Assembly (NCBI GenBank): GCA_964019135.1
Contig: OZ025264.1
Coordinates: forward strand, 2,294,001 to 2,358,000
Source of the DNA: Arenicola marina
Taxonomy: Eukaryota > Annelida > Polychaeta > Arenicolidae
Length of the DNA: 64,000 nucleotides
Reading direction: 5' to 3'
Shown here: piece after piece, positions 43,088-54,931 of the stretch
How the letters are laid out: each line of letters starts with the position of its first letter
Position numbering within the stretch: the first letter of the stretch is position 1
Notes under the pieces: generated by a model
Database searches by the model: none
What the model saw: only the letters and a program-made list of their open reading frames with translations
Told to the model about the DNA's origin: nothing
Made by a program: the position numbers and the translations under genes

Positions 43088-46000
43088 GGTGGCACTGATG
43101 GTGAGAAGAACAGTGGTGAGAAGAACAGCGAATGGCACTGATGGATAGTAAGAAGAGAATGGCACTGATGGAGAGTAAGAAGAGAATGACACTGATGGAG
43201 AGTAAGAAGAGAATGGCACTGATGGAGAGTAAGAAGAGAATGGCACTGATGGAGAGTAAGAAGAGAATGGCACTGATGGAGAGTAAGAAGAGAATGGCAC
43301 TGATGGAGAGTAAGAAGAGAATGGCACTGATGGAGAATGGCACTGATGGAGAGTAAGAAGAGAATGGCACTGATGGAGAGTAAGAAGAGAATGGCACTGA
43401 TGGAGAGTAAGAAGAGAATGGCACTGATGAAGAGTAAGAAGAGAATGGCACTGATGGAGAGTAAGAAGAGAATGGCACTGATGGAGAGTAAGAAGAGAAT
43501 GGCACTGATGGAGAGTAAGAAGAAAATGGCACTGATGGAGAGTAAGAAGAGAATGGCACTGATGGAGAATGGCACTGATGGAGAGTAAGAAGAGAATGGC
43601 ACTGATGGAGAGTAAGAAGAGAATGGCACTGATGGAGAGTAAGAAGAGAATGGCACTGTTGGAGAATGGCACTGATGGAGAGTAAGAAGAGAATGGCACT
43701 GATGGAGAGTAACAAGAGAATGGCACTGATGGAGAATGGCACTGATGGAGAGTAAGAAGAGAATGGCACTGATGGAGAGTAAGAAGAGAATGGCACTGAT
43801 GGAGAGTAAGAAGAGAATGGCACTGATGGAGAGTAAGAAGAGAATGGCACTGATGGAGAGTAAGAAGAGAATGGCACTGATGGAGAGTAAGAAGAGAATG
43901 GCACTGATGGAGAGTAAGAAGAGAATGGCACTGATGGAGAGCAAGAAGAGAATGGCACTGATGGAGAGTAAGAAGAGAATGGCACTGATAGAGAATGGCA
44001 CTGATGGAGAGTAAGAAGAAAATGGCACTGATGGAGAGTAAGAAGAGAATGGCACTGATGGAGAGTAAGAAGAGAATGGCACTGATGGAGAGTAAGAAGA
44101 AAATGGCACTGATGGAGAGTAAGAAGAGAATGGCACTGATGGAGAGTAAGAAGAGAATGGCACTGATGGAGAGTAAGAAGAAAATGGCACTGATGGAGAG
44201 TAAGAAGAGAATGGCACTGATGGAGAATGGCACTGATGGAGAGTAAGAAGAGAATGGCACTGATGGAGAGTAAGAAGAGAATGGCACTGTTGGAGAATGG
44301 CACTGATGGAGAGTAAGAAGAGAATGGCACTGATGGAGAGTAACAAGAGAATGGCACTGATGGAGAGTAAGAAGAGAATGGCACTGATGGAGAGTAAGAA
44401 GAGAATGGCACTGATGGAGAGTAAGAAGAGAATGGCACTGATGGAGAGTAATAAGAGAATGGCACTGATGGAGAGTAAGAAGAAAATGGCACTGATGGAG
44501 AGTAAGAAGAGAATGGCACTGATGGAGAGTAAGAAGAAAATGGCACTGATGGAGAGTAAGAAGAGAATGGCACTGATGGAGAATGGCACTGATGGAGAGT
44601 AAGAAGAGAATGGCACTGATGGAGAGTAAGAAGAGAATGGCACTGTTGGAGAATGGCACTGATGGAGAGTAAGAAGAGAATGGCACTGATGGAGAGTAAC
44701 AAGAGAATGGCACTGATGGAGAATGGCACTGATGGAGAGTAAGAAGAGAATGGCACTGATGGAGAGTAAGAAGAGAATGGCACTGATGGGGAGTAAGAAG
44801 AAAATGGCACTGATGGAGAGTAAGAAGAGAATGGCACTGATGGAGAATGGCACTGATGGAGAGTAAGAAGAGAATGGCACTGATGGACAAAACGAAAATG
44901 GCACTGATGGAGAGTAAGAAGAGAATGGCACTGATGGAGAATGGCACTGATGGAGAGTAAGAAGAGAATGGCACTGATGGAGAGTAAGAAGAGAATGGCA
45001 CTGATGGAGAGTAAGAAGAGAATGGCACTGATGGAGAGTAAGAAGAGGATGGCACTGATGGAGAATGGCACTGATGGAGAGTAAGAAGAGAATGGCACTG
45101 ATGGAGAGTAAGAAGAGAATGGCACTGTTGGAGAATGGCACTGATGGAGAGTAAGAAGAGAATGGCACTGATGGAGAGTAACAAGAGAATGGCACTGATG
45201 GAGAGTAAGAAGAAAATGGCACTGATGGAGAGTAAGAAGAGAATGGCACTGATGGAGAGTAACAAGAGAATGGCACTGATGGACAAAACGAAAATGGCAC
45301 TGATGGAGAGTAAGAAGAGAATGGCACTGATGGAGAGTAAGAAGAGAATGGCACTGATGGAGAATGGCACTGATGGAGAGTAAGAAGAGAATGGCACTGA
45401 CGGAGAGTAAGAAGAGAATGGCACTGATGGAGAGTAAGAAGAAAATGGCACTGATGGAGAGTAAGAAGAGAATGGCACTGATGGAGAATGGCACTGATGT
45501 AGAGAGTAAGAATAGAATGGCACTGATGGAGAGTAAGAAGAGAATGGCACTGTTGGAGAATGGCACTGATGGAGAGTAAGAAGAGAATGGCACTGATGGA
45601 GAGTAACAAGAGAATGGCACTGATGGACAAAACGAAAATGGCACTGATGGAGAGTAAGAAGAGAATGGCACTAATGGAGAGTAAGAAGAGAATGGCACTG
45701 ATGGAGAGTAAGAAGAAAATGGCACTGATGGAGAGTAAGAAGAGAATGGCACTGATGGAGAATGGCACTGATGGAGAGTAAGAAGAGAATGGCACTGATG
45801 GAGAGTAAGAAGAGAATGGCACTGATGGAGAGTAAGAAGAGAATGGCACTGATGGAGAGTAAGAAGAGAATGGCACTGATGGAGAGTAAGAAGAAAATGG
45901 CACTGATGGAGAGTAAGAAGAGAATGGCACTGATGGAGAGTAAGAAGAGAATGGCACTGATGGAGAGTAAGAAGAAAATGGCACTGATGGAGAGTAAGAA

Positions 46001-47345
46001 GAGAATGGCACTGATGGAGAATGGCACTGATGGTGAGTAAGAAGAGAATGGCACTGATGGAGAGTAAGAAGAGAATGGCACTGTTGGAGAATAGCACTGA
46101 TGGAGAGTAAGAAGAGAATGGCACTGATGGAGAGTAACAAGAGAATGGCACTGATGGACAAAACGAAAATGGCACTGATGGAGAGTAAGAAGAGAATGGC
46201 ACTGATGGAGAGTAAGAAGAGAATGGCACTGATGGAGAGTAAGAAGAAAATGGCACTGATGGAGAGTAAGAAGAGAATGGCACTGATGGAGAGTAAGAAG
46301 AGAATGGCACTGATGGAGAATGGCACTGATGGAGAGTAAGAAGAGAATGGCACTGATGGAGAATGGCACTGATGGAGAGTAAGAAGAGAATGGCACTGAT
46401 GGAGAGTAAGAAGAAAATGGCACTGATGGAGAGTAAGAAGAGAATGGCACTGATGGAGAATGGCACTGATGGAGAGTAAGAAGAGAATGGCACTGATGGA
46501 GAGTAAGAAGAGAATGGCACTGATGGAGAGTAAGAAGAGAATGGCACTGATGGAGAGTAAGAAGAAAATGGCACTGATGGAGAGTAAGAAGAGAATGGCA
46601 CTGATGGAGAATGGCACTGATGGAGAGTAAGAAGAGAATGGCACTGATGGAGAGTAAGAAGAGAATAGCACTGTTGGAGAATAGCACTGATGGAGAGTAA
46701 GAAGAGAATGGCACTGATGGAGAGTAACAAGAGAATGGCACTGATGGACAAAACGAAAATGGCACTGATGGAGAGTAAGAAGAGAATGGCACTGATGGAG
46801 AGTAAGAAGAGAATGGCACTGATGGAGAGTAAGAAGAAAATGGCACTGATGGAGAGTAAGAAGAGAATGGCACTGATGGAGAGTAAGAAGAGAATGGCAC
46901 TGATGGAGAATAGCACTGATGGAGAGTAAGAAGAGAATGGCACTGATGGAGAATGGCACTGATGGAGAGTAAGAAGAGAATGGCACTGATGGAGAGTAAG
47001 AAGAAAATGGCACTGATGGAGAGTAAGAAGAGAATGGCACTGATGGAGAATGGCACTGATGGAGAGTAAGAAGAGAATGGCACTGATGGAGAGTAAGAAG
47101 AGAATGGCACTGATGGAGAGTAAGAAGAGAATGGCACTGATGGAGAGTAAGAAGAGAATGGCACTGATGGAGAGTAAGAAGAGAATGACACTGATGGAGA
47201 GTAAGAAGAAAATGATACTGATGGAGAGTAAGAAGAGAATGACACTGATGGAGAGTAAGACATAATGGCACAGATGGACAGAACAAAGATAATGTCACTG
47301 ATGGAGAATAAAGAGAATGACACTGATGGAGAGTAAGAAGAGATT
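43088..47345 (+). repeat. 27/16-bp minisatellite, 4.2 kb
   Basis: About 150 units of a 27-base repeat, AGTAAGAAGAGAATGGCACT plus GATGGAG, mixed with a 16-base short form (GAATGGCACTGATGGA). Blocks with a GGACAAAACGAAAATG variant recur at 44885, 45281, 45626, 46156 and 46746, showing a higher-order structure. On the minus strand the unit is stop-free in all three frames, which produces overlapping frames of 902, 1291 and 1405 codons that are not genes. Confidence 0.97.
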
Positions 47346-48879
47346 CACACTGACGGAGGGGAGGGGGAGAATGGGACAGATGGCCTCGAAGATGTCTTGG
47401 GCGTCAAGTGGAGGCGGGAGCATACTCCAACCATGGATTCACATACTGCCGGCATGGATACAAGAGGCTATGGCGGTGCCTCATTTCAATAACAAATAGC
47501 CAACCGTGCATAAATTTTGCACAAAAAATGTGGATCGTCATCATGGCGACAAAGATGAAGCGAGAGGTTTTCCAATCGTCTCTATGATGTCAGCCAGAGA
47601 GACCGTAAGCGGGTACGTTTGTTCTACCCACGGGAGCCTGTTCACGACAATCATGTGGTTTTTTTCACCATAATTCTCCAGTGCAAACCAGTCGGCTAGC
47701 CTAAGAAGAGGACATTATCAAAGGTACTCTTTTCGGCATATATTGGATGCTCGACCGGTTTAATATTGATTTCGCTTAGTCTGCACCGTGAACCGCGAAC
47801 GCCAACGACTCTTGTATCATGACAAGGAACCTAACATAAAGCATATTCTGCCGGTGATGTGGATGAGTCTTCGTGGAATAATAAGATGGTAAGACGTGAT
47901 ATTTAAACATGTACATAATTTACATAATCACGTTCCTTACAGGGTCTGCAGACTACTTTGATCACGTGGTCGTATGACAGGATATGGTTAATACTGGGCT
48001 GTAGAATGGATTTTAGTATAATATTGGACCATGGGTAGAAGAAGTATGGAGACAGGTAGGGGGGGAGACAGATGAGGGGTAGGTAGGTAAGGGGTAAGTA
48101 GAAGCAAAAAACGCAGGCTAGTAGAACATGGACAGATATATAGCGTCATGTCACATACTACAGGCATACTAGAGATAGCCATCCTCAGCCTGTACTAGGC
48201 AAAAAAAGAGACTTTATCAGAACCTAAAATGTACGAAATATGAAATAACTTCCAAAACGCCTGCGCGGAAATGAAAAATACTCGTATGCGAGTCCAAGTC
48301 TTGCCGCTATGGAGCTGGGCATTGCGCTATGACTGCCGCCAACCCGACCACGCAGGATGTCTGAATTCAGAGATTTTTTTTCCAAATATCGGCAAAGGGC
48401 GTTTTTTGGTGATGTCTGCCTGGCTCTGCCTCGGTTTCCTTCGGCAGACTGCAGTCCTATCGGGCTGTGTGGCGACCTCAACGTGATGGATGGAGTGAAG
48501 CGGAAATCAGCTTCGGCCAAGCTGACACCGGCCTGCCAGACTGTGGGCCGGCCCGCATACAGCGCCACCAAGCGGGCGAGGCGGAGACTGAGTGAGGCGG
48601 AGAGTGGGTGAGGCCGGCGACGGGGTTCGATTTTAAAAGTGGGTTGAATAGATGACGGTGGAAGGAAGGCTCGCTATGTTCTACTTGCAGTTGCCGTTAC
48701 CATGGTTTCCACTCGGGACTGGGCTTTCATGCGGTGAGATCGGTCGTGGGTGGGGTGGAGGTTGGGTCGAGTGGGGGGGGGGGAGGTGGAGGAGAAGGGG
48801 GGAAGGTTCATATTAGTTCTCTGCGGGCAATACTAATGACAGAAACACGCGTTAATGTTATATAACAGCATGTCATCAC
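47346..48879. other. Unassigned sequence, no gene seen
   Basis: Unique DNA. Overlapping frames at 48224-48611 on both strands have no recognisable domain. A G-run lies at 48773-48783. Confidence 0.45.
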
Positions 48880-48883
48880 GCTA

Positions 48884-49033
48884 GGGGTCACTAGGGGTCA
48901 CTAGGGGTCACTAGGGGTCACTAGGGGTCACTAGGGGTCACTAGGGTCACTAGGGGTCACTAGGGGTCACTAGGGGTCACTAGGGGTCACTAGGGGTCAC
49001 TAGGGGTCACTAGGGGTCACTAGGGGTCACTAG
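48884..49033 (+). repeat. 11-bp tandem repeat
   Basis: About 14 copies of GTCACTAGGG(G). The same string GTCACTAGGG occurs on the minus strand just after the donor in the array at 1-1109, probably by chance. Confidence 0.95.
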
Positions 49034-49620
49034 GCCAACCACGAGCTGAGTGCTTTCGGATTGGCCAGCAACCGAACGGACGGACTACCTGGCGAAAGGC
49101 GTGCATGGGTTACGTGTGTGGGTATGTATGCACCAACACCATGTTAGAATAACGAAGGAACAGCCAAAACTGCGCATCCGAATGTCTTCGACTGTGAATA
49201 ATGATCACGAAGACTGCATTTGGGGTATGGGTGATGGCGAGAGGAAGGGGGGGGGGTTGATGTATGGTGTTATCGTAGAGGTTAGGCTCACACCTAGGGT
49301 GAAGGATGGTCTCTATGATAGCCTACATGATGGCCTGTCTCTCACACAGATACCATGTCACACAATGTAATACCTTGTTTAACGTCCCCCCTTTACCCAT
49401 TGGTCTCCTCCCCAAGCGAGGCATTCTGTCGCATACAACTACCCCCACCTCCAGTAATGTATATTGGCAATATTTAGGTATAACGCCTGCTAAAGTAACC
49501 GGCCTGTTGTACATGGCGACAAAAAAGCTATCCGAAAAAAAGGTCCAACATCTTCATCCATCACATAGCGTCCCACTTCCCCCAATCTGACCTTCTCTGC
49601 CTCACTCCCTCCGCTTATAT
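49034..49620. other. Unassigned sequence, nothing seen
   Basis: Unique DNA with a G-run at 49249. Confidence 0.4.
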
Positions 49621-50260
49621 ATATTGCTCTCTTCCCCCACACAGCCCCCCCACTCTGCCCCCCCCATTCAGCCCTCCACTGTGCCCCCTACTCTACCCCC
49701 ACTCAGCCCTCAGTCTTTCCCCCACTCTGCCCCCCCCCCACTCAGCCCCCCACTCTGTCCACCACTCTACCCCCCCCTCTGCCCCCACTCACCCCCCACA
49801 CTATGCCTACCCTCTCTTTTCCCCACTCCTCCCACACTTAGCTGCCCCCCCCACTCCGCCCCTTATTCTGCCCCTCCACTCAGCCTCCCACTCTGCCCCA
49901 ACTCTACCCCCCACTCTGCCCCCACTTTGCCCCCCCCACTCTACCCCCCACTCTGCCCCCACTCTGCCCTCCCCACGCAGCTCCCCCACTCTGTCCCCCA
50001 ACCCCGCCCCTTCCACTCACCCCCCCCTCACTCTGCCCTCCCCACTCTGCCCCCCCCACTCAGCCCCCCACTTTGCTCCCCACACTCTGCCCCCCACTCT
50101 GCCCTCCTACTCTGCCCCTCCCACACTGCCCCCAACTCTGCCCCACCCAGCCCCCCACTCTGCCTCCCCACACTGACCCCCCACACTATGCCTCCCCCCA
50201 TTGAGCCCCCCCCACAATCTGCCCCCCTCCACTCTGCCCCCCTGCTCAAAGCCCTCCGCC
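49621..50260 (+). repeat. Pyrimidine-rich low-complexity array
   Basis: About 640 bases of irregular CCCCCCACTCTGCCC-type units. It is stop-poor, which explains the 270-codon plus frame that crosses it. Confidence 0.9.
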
Positions 50261-51622
50261 CCTCACGCGGTGGTCTGAACTGTGGCGGAATGGCCGACTC
50301 ACCGGCAGCCATCACGCCAGACCGGAAGCTAGATGACGTGATCGAATTGACTGGGATATCTCAGTCCGCAGACAGCCAGCCGCGGTCTCGATGCTGTCGG
50401 CATGCGATGTCGCCCGCCCTGCGGCCAGCCACGTGAGTGTAATACCCCACAGCCCCGGTGAGATGGGTGGGCCACACTACAGCGGAGGGAACAGGAGAGA
50501 TACTGGGGGGGAACAGGCGAAACAAGATGGCGGACGGGGCCACCATATATAGAAAGCGGAAAGACAATACATAGTACATCAAGGTGTGGTAACAAATATT
50601 GGAAGAAATGTCATTTTGAATCATTTTAATCGTTTCCGCGAGGACTGGTCGTGTCTGGTGAAGGATGTAGACGGAAAGAACCGGGGAAGCGGGGAGTGAT
50701 TCCCAAGAGAGATGTAATACTGTGGGAGGCGGTGCTGCCCAGGAGGTAATCTGTCAGTCTGGCTCAAGATCTATGGGAGAAAGGTGAAGTAATTACCTTC
50801 AGTGAGACGCATAATAGTGAGTGTATACCGGGGCGAGACCGTGCTGAGCGATGGAGTTCCAATTTGACAATCACAAATACTGAAGCAGACCGCTTCACTG
50901 CTTCACTGGACTGTTTCAGTGGTAGATCTGTGTTGTCTGTCGCCCCAAAAGTAACTTCACTGAGACACATCACAGACAGACTCTTGGGGCTTAAATAAGT
51001 TCAAACTTGGCCAAAAGCATTTTTGGTCTCAGACTGGAACATTACTCCCTTTCGCTCGAAAGGAATAAAGTGCACGTTCTGTGTGCTGATGGTCTGTGGA
51101 ATAGCAATGTCTCCATTAGAAATATGTCATGGAGTACGGTTTGAAGAACTCCACAATGAGGTATATTTCAGAAAATCCTACCAAAAAATACCCCCCCCCC
51201 GCTCTTTAGCACCGATTGGAAGTTATCAACCTTTAATTGACCAAGGTAAGAATTAATTGACTATCGATCTATAATATGTTGTTCCATGTATTATAAGAAC
51301 TGTACTGGTGTTATGTCTCTTAGTGGTCATTATTACGTAATATTTAAATTCAAACAAGGGCGTCCTTGACGGGGTTCTGTGACAATGTAGAATGCAAATT
51401 TCATGTCTTGCCATTTCCCACCCAGGTTGCAACATTTGCCACCAACGTCCCCTTGCGTTAATGCTTTCATAACATGTCATTAGTTATTAAAACGCTACAT
51501 GACCAGAATTAAACGGCGGAGACGCTACTTGTTTCCCCACGCTAGGGAAATCCACAATTTCATCATAGCTCACGTATTGTCCATTTGGGTGACGCACAGG
51601 ACAAAAATGTTCGTGAACAGGA
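50261..51622. other. Unassigned sequence; weak exon-like block at its start
   Basis: At 50261-50432 a plus frame (reading MADSPAAITPDRKLDDVIEL) ends at the donor-like GTGAGTG. On the minus strand ATGGCTGCCG at 50303-50312 is followed by GTGAGTCG. Neither can be tied to a product. The rest is unique DNA. Confidence 0.3.
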
Positions 51623-51877
51623 GGGGCCGGCGCGATAGCTCAGTGGGCTAGAGCGCTCGCATTGAGTGCTCTGGTTACCTGAGAGCCTAACGGCGCGTGG
51701 ATCGATGGTTCGAGTCCTGCTTCGGCCATGTCTGTGTGGTCGCAGGATAAAGATCCCATGTCTTTCTTCGTAAAGAGTAGGGGTTTACCCCCGGAGACAT
51801 GACTTCACTCTCCCTTCCTTCCCCCATTGAAGCGATATGACCAAAAGTGGTTAAAGCGTCCTGAATAACCAACCAAA
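51623..51877 (+). mobile_element. tRNA-derived SINE, copy 2 (full length)
   Basis: A 255-bp element flanked by the perfect 12-bp duplication TCGTGAACAGGA (51611-51622 and 51878-51889). It has A-box TAGCTCAGTGG at 51636-51646 and B-box GGTTCGAGTCC at 51707-51717, a family body with GTCGCAGGATAAAGATCCCA, and a tail of AACCAACCAAA. It is the best copy for defining the family consensus. Confidence 0.95.
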
Positions 51878-51889
51878 TCGTGAACAGGA

Positions 51890-54369
51890 TATTACGCAGC
51901 TTTCAGGATTTGGTTGCTGTACATCCGGGACATGACACTCGGTTATCCGACGACGGCCGCCATGGCTGAAGGCGCTGCATTCACCAGGCTCTGCACCCAG
52001 ACGGCTGAGCAACGGATTAACGGCAACCTCAACAATGGACAAAAGCTGGTGAGGCTGCTGGGGAGATTTGGGCTTGAAGGCACTTTATCATAGGATCGAT
52101 TGATGGGATTACCCAAAAGCTTGCCTCATGCGCTTTGTGCAATAGGTCGTGTCTATCTGGGATTTACAATGGAGCCCTACCCATCATCACGTCGATATCT
52201 CACAATACAGTATTACCCTCTACACATACAGAGCGGTGAATCAGCAGTTGAATACTAGTCGCGAGTTCAGCATTATGAATACTGGTTGGGATTCCATTGG
52301 CAAACGATTGAACTGTGGGAACCAATTAGCTGTATATGTGGCCAAGTAAATACACAAGCGACAAAGCGGTAGAGAGACATAACAGATCATGTTAAATATA
52401 TATAAACACAATAACTGGTTCTAATATATATATACAATATTTTGTTATTCTCGTAAAGCAACCAAAGAGACTAGACTAAATTAGTCCTATTGTAGTACAA
52501 AATATTGCACCCGATAAGAGTATGGTAGAAACAGTATTATTTAGCATTGTTGCTAATGATCACAAACGTACTATAACATAAACTTTAAACTATATCACAA
52601 AATCGCCCCATACGAGTGTCTCGACACCGACATTTTGTCAATGTAATACGATTATGATGTACTTGCATCGTTTCTTTATATAATATTCGTCAAGTTGACA
52701 GTCTGTAGGCAAATTAGCGATTATGTAAAGTTTGATGTACTTGCATCGTTTCTTAATATAATATTCGTCAAGTTGACAGTCTGTAGGCAAATTAGCGATT
52801 ATGTAAAGTTTCATCCATTGTCTAATAATGCCACATTTTCAGTTTGGGAGTTTGGCAGTTTGGCGGCAGGAGAACAAGAGAACACCGCGCGGCTGGGTAT
52901 ACGTTGGGTGGCAATGGAAAGCTTAGGGTCAGGTTGCCATGGTTACACAGCGAGGACGGCGTCAGTGGAACACTGGGGCTTGCCACATAACGCGGCCGTC
53001 AGACAGCAAGTCACCAACGTGATACCAACATAAGAGCCGAGATAACACAGACAAACAACACAAAGGCACATACTGCGCAGAGTTGGACATCTTCTAATTA
53101 AACCGGAAGTGGCTCTCGCCACCCTTGGCTTATGACGTCACATCCGCAATGAAGTCTGCATTTAGCCAAATATGTCCACCTGTTGACCAACGGCGGAACA
53201 TAAACATAGCAAGTAAGGAAGTTGATTTCGTTCGTGTTTTCATATTATTTTTCACATCTTTATTCCTTTTAAACACAATTTTGATTGACTTGTGTCTCTC
53301 ATTTTAAGATATCCATATGTCCGAATAGCTCATTTGTCGCTCAGTCCACCCATTATTGAGTGATTATAGAGTAGGCACACCCAGGTCCAAGACAATGACG
53401 CACTGGGCGTGTTTTAACAATGGGTGACTGTCGTTCACGGACAGGAAACGGGGTCGAGAGGTCTTCCGTGACAACGACAATCATCTCGATCAGGAGGAAT
53501 ATAGTAAATTAGTTTCGTTGAGGAATACCCCGGCGGGGTGTGCGGTACTGTACTAAATTAGTTTAGTTAACTATAGCAGACATACGTGGGGTTTGCGGCA
53601 CTTAAACAAAAGATCCAGGATGGCTGGCAGAAGCTGCGCGAGAACAAAGAGACGATCACGTCCAGCACGAGACCTGATTAGCCAGGACCGGGGACCAATC
53701 CTGCTAATGCATCTCCTTACAGCTCGCCGCGACCTGTGGGGCAGATGCTACAGCTAGCGATGCTGTCCCCATTCTACATATGGATTTGGAAACTTGGAAA
53801 TCAAGATCAAAATACAAATATAAAAAAACCCTGAACCCAATCCAGACAGTCACGCTCTCCAGAACGGAGGGAGGATTTGTTTGTTTCCTGAACAATGCCG
53901 AACCGGAAGCACGGGTGTGTGTGGTGAGGACGAGGCGGCCAAGGGGTGGCGTAAAAAGGCGACATTGCCCACGAGGTAGGCTTCAATCTGCCCGCGCTGT
54001 CGATGTTTCCCTCCGCGGTTTGCCGATCTGACCGTCCGCATTTGTAACTTGTGGAGTGCATAGATTTCCTGGCATCCGATTGGCTGAGCCTGTGGCGGAT
54101 TTCACGAACGCAGTTTAGCCGACTACGGAACCTAGTCGACTGAAGTTACCATGCAAATGATGGGCGATTTTAGCCGACTAGGTCCCGTAGCCAGCTAAAC
54201 TATGTACAAGAAATCCGTCACTGGTGATTTACCGGAAGTGACTTAATGGCGTCATCATTGCAAGGCAACCAGCTATATATAAAGTTCCCCCGCCCGCTGT
54301 CCGCTGCAGAGGTTCACGAGAAGAGCCTTTACCACTATACCACCCAGGGCATTGATATCATGAACAGCA
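51890..54369. other. Unassigned sequence, no gene seen
   Basis: Mostly unique AT-rich DNA. It includes a tandem duplication at 52656-52811. Frames at 53704-54061 on both strands have no recognisable product. Confidence 0.45.
52656..52811 (+). repeat. 78-bp direct duplication
   Basis: Two nearly identical 78-base copies starting GATGTACTTGCATCGTTTCT (52656 and 52734), with one difference seen (CTTTATA versus CTTAATA). Confidence 0.95.
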
Positions 54370-54380
54370 ACTGAGACTGG

Positions 54381-54903
54381 GGCACGTAGGTCGGTGGTTC
54401 CAGCCCCGCTGTGGCCATGTCTGCGTCGTCGCAGGATAAATATCACATAGCCTTCTTCGTAATGAGTAGTTTTTTTTTTTTTTTTATAAGCTTTATTTAT
54501 TTCAAGAGGTTTACAACAACGTATAGTACATGTAAATGTTCACCTCTGGGAGAGTGGTGGCAGGTGACCATATATCGATAAATTCAGACGACGTCAAAAC
54601 GCTTAGAGTCACGGATATAACGGTGAACACTCTTAAACAATTGTTGGTTCTGTGCGAGGGCGAGTCCATCGCAACCGTGTAATAGTATGTTATTCAATTT
54701 CAGTATTTCGCGTTTTGACATCGGGGTAGCACTACTGATAGGGGGGGTTGACATCAAGAGCAGGGGACCGATCTCACCCATTAACCTGGCACGGAGAGTA
54801 GGAGGTTACCCCCGGGGACATGGCTCCACTCTCCCTTCCTTCTCCCATTGACGCGATATGACCAAAATTGGTTAAAGCGTCCTGGTTATACAACCAACCA
54901 ACC
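54381..54903 (+). mobile_element. tRNA-derived SINE, copy 3, 5'-truncated and interrupted by a LINE
   Basis: The left part (54381-54469) starts in the B-box region (GGTTCCAGCCCCGC) and follows the family body to AATGAGTAG. The right part (54796-54903) resumes GAGTAGGAGGTTACCC and continues to the AACCAACCAAC tail. The A-box end is missing. ACTGAGACTGG at 54370-54380 and 54921-54931 may be its target-site duplication, but 17 bases between the tail and the right repeat are unexplained. Confidence 0.88.
54470..54795 (-). mobile_element. 5'-truncated LINE inserted into SINE copy 3
   Basis: A 326-bp element on the minus strand, with an A-rich tail (T-run 54470-54485 on plus) preceded by AATAAATAAAGC. 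It is flanked by GAGTAG at 54464-54469 and 54796-54801, a short target-site duplication. A minus frame reads LLHGCDGLALAQNQQLFKSV then HRYIRDSKRFDVV and stop, the extreme C-terminus of an ORF2 similar to the remnant at 26755-27324. Confidence 0.88.
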
Positions 54904-54931
54904 ATAAAAGTGGCCCCCAGACTGAGACTGG

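Noticed and set aside
43013-43090. Possible CLC upstream exon on the minus strand (ATNLREQFRRAEHKSVQLVV) between CATCAG and GTACTC
   Set aside because: Its phase does not fit the exon at 30482-30611, the donor is poor, and the peptide does not resemble a CLC N-terminus.
43068-47323. Minus-strand frames of 902, 1291 and 1405 codons
   Set aside because: They are translations of a stop-free 27/16-bp tandem repeat in three frames at once.
48224-48611. Overlapping frames of 71-115 codons on both strands
   Set aside because: No domain, no splice context, and both strands are equally open, as expected from base composition.
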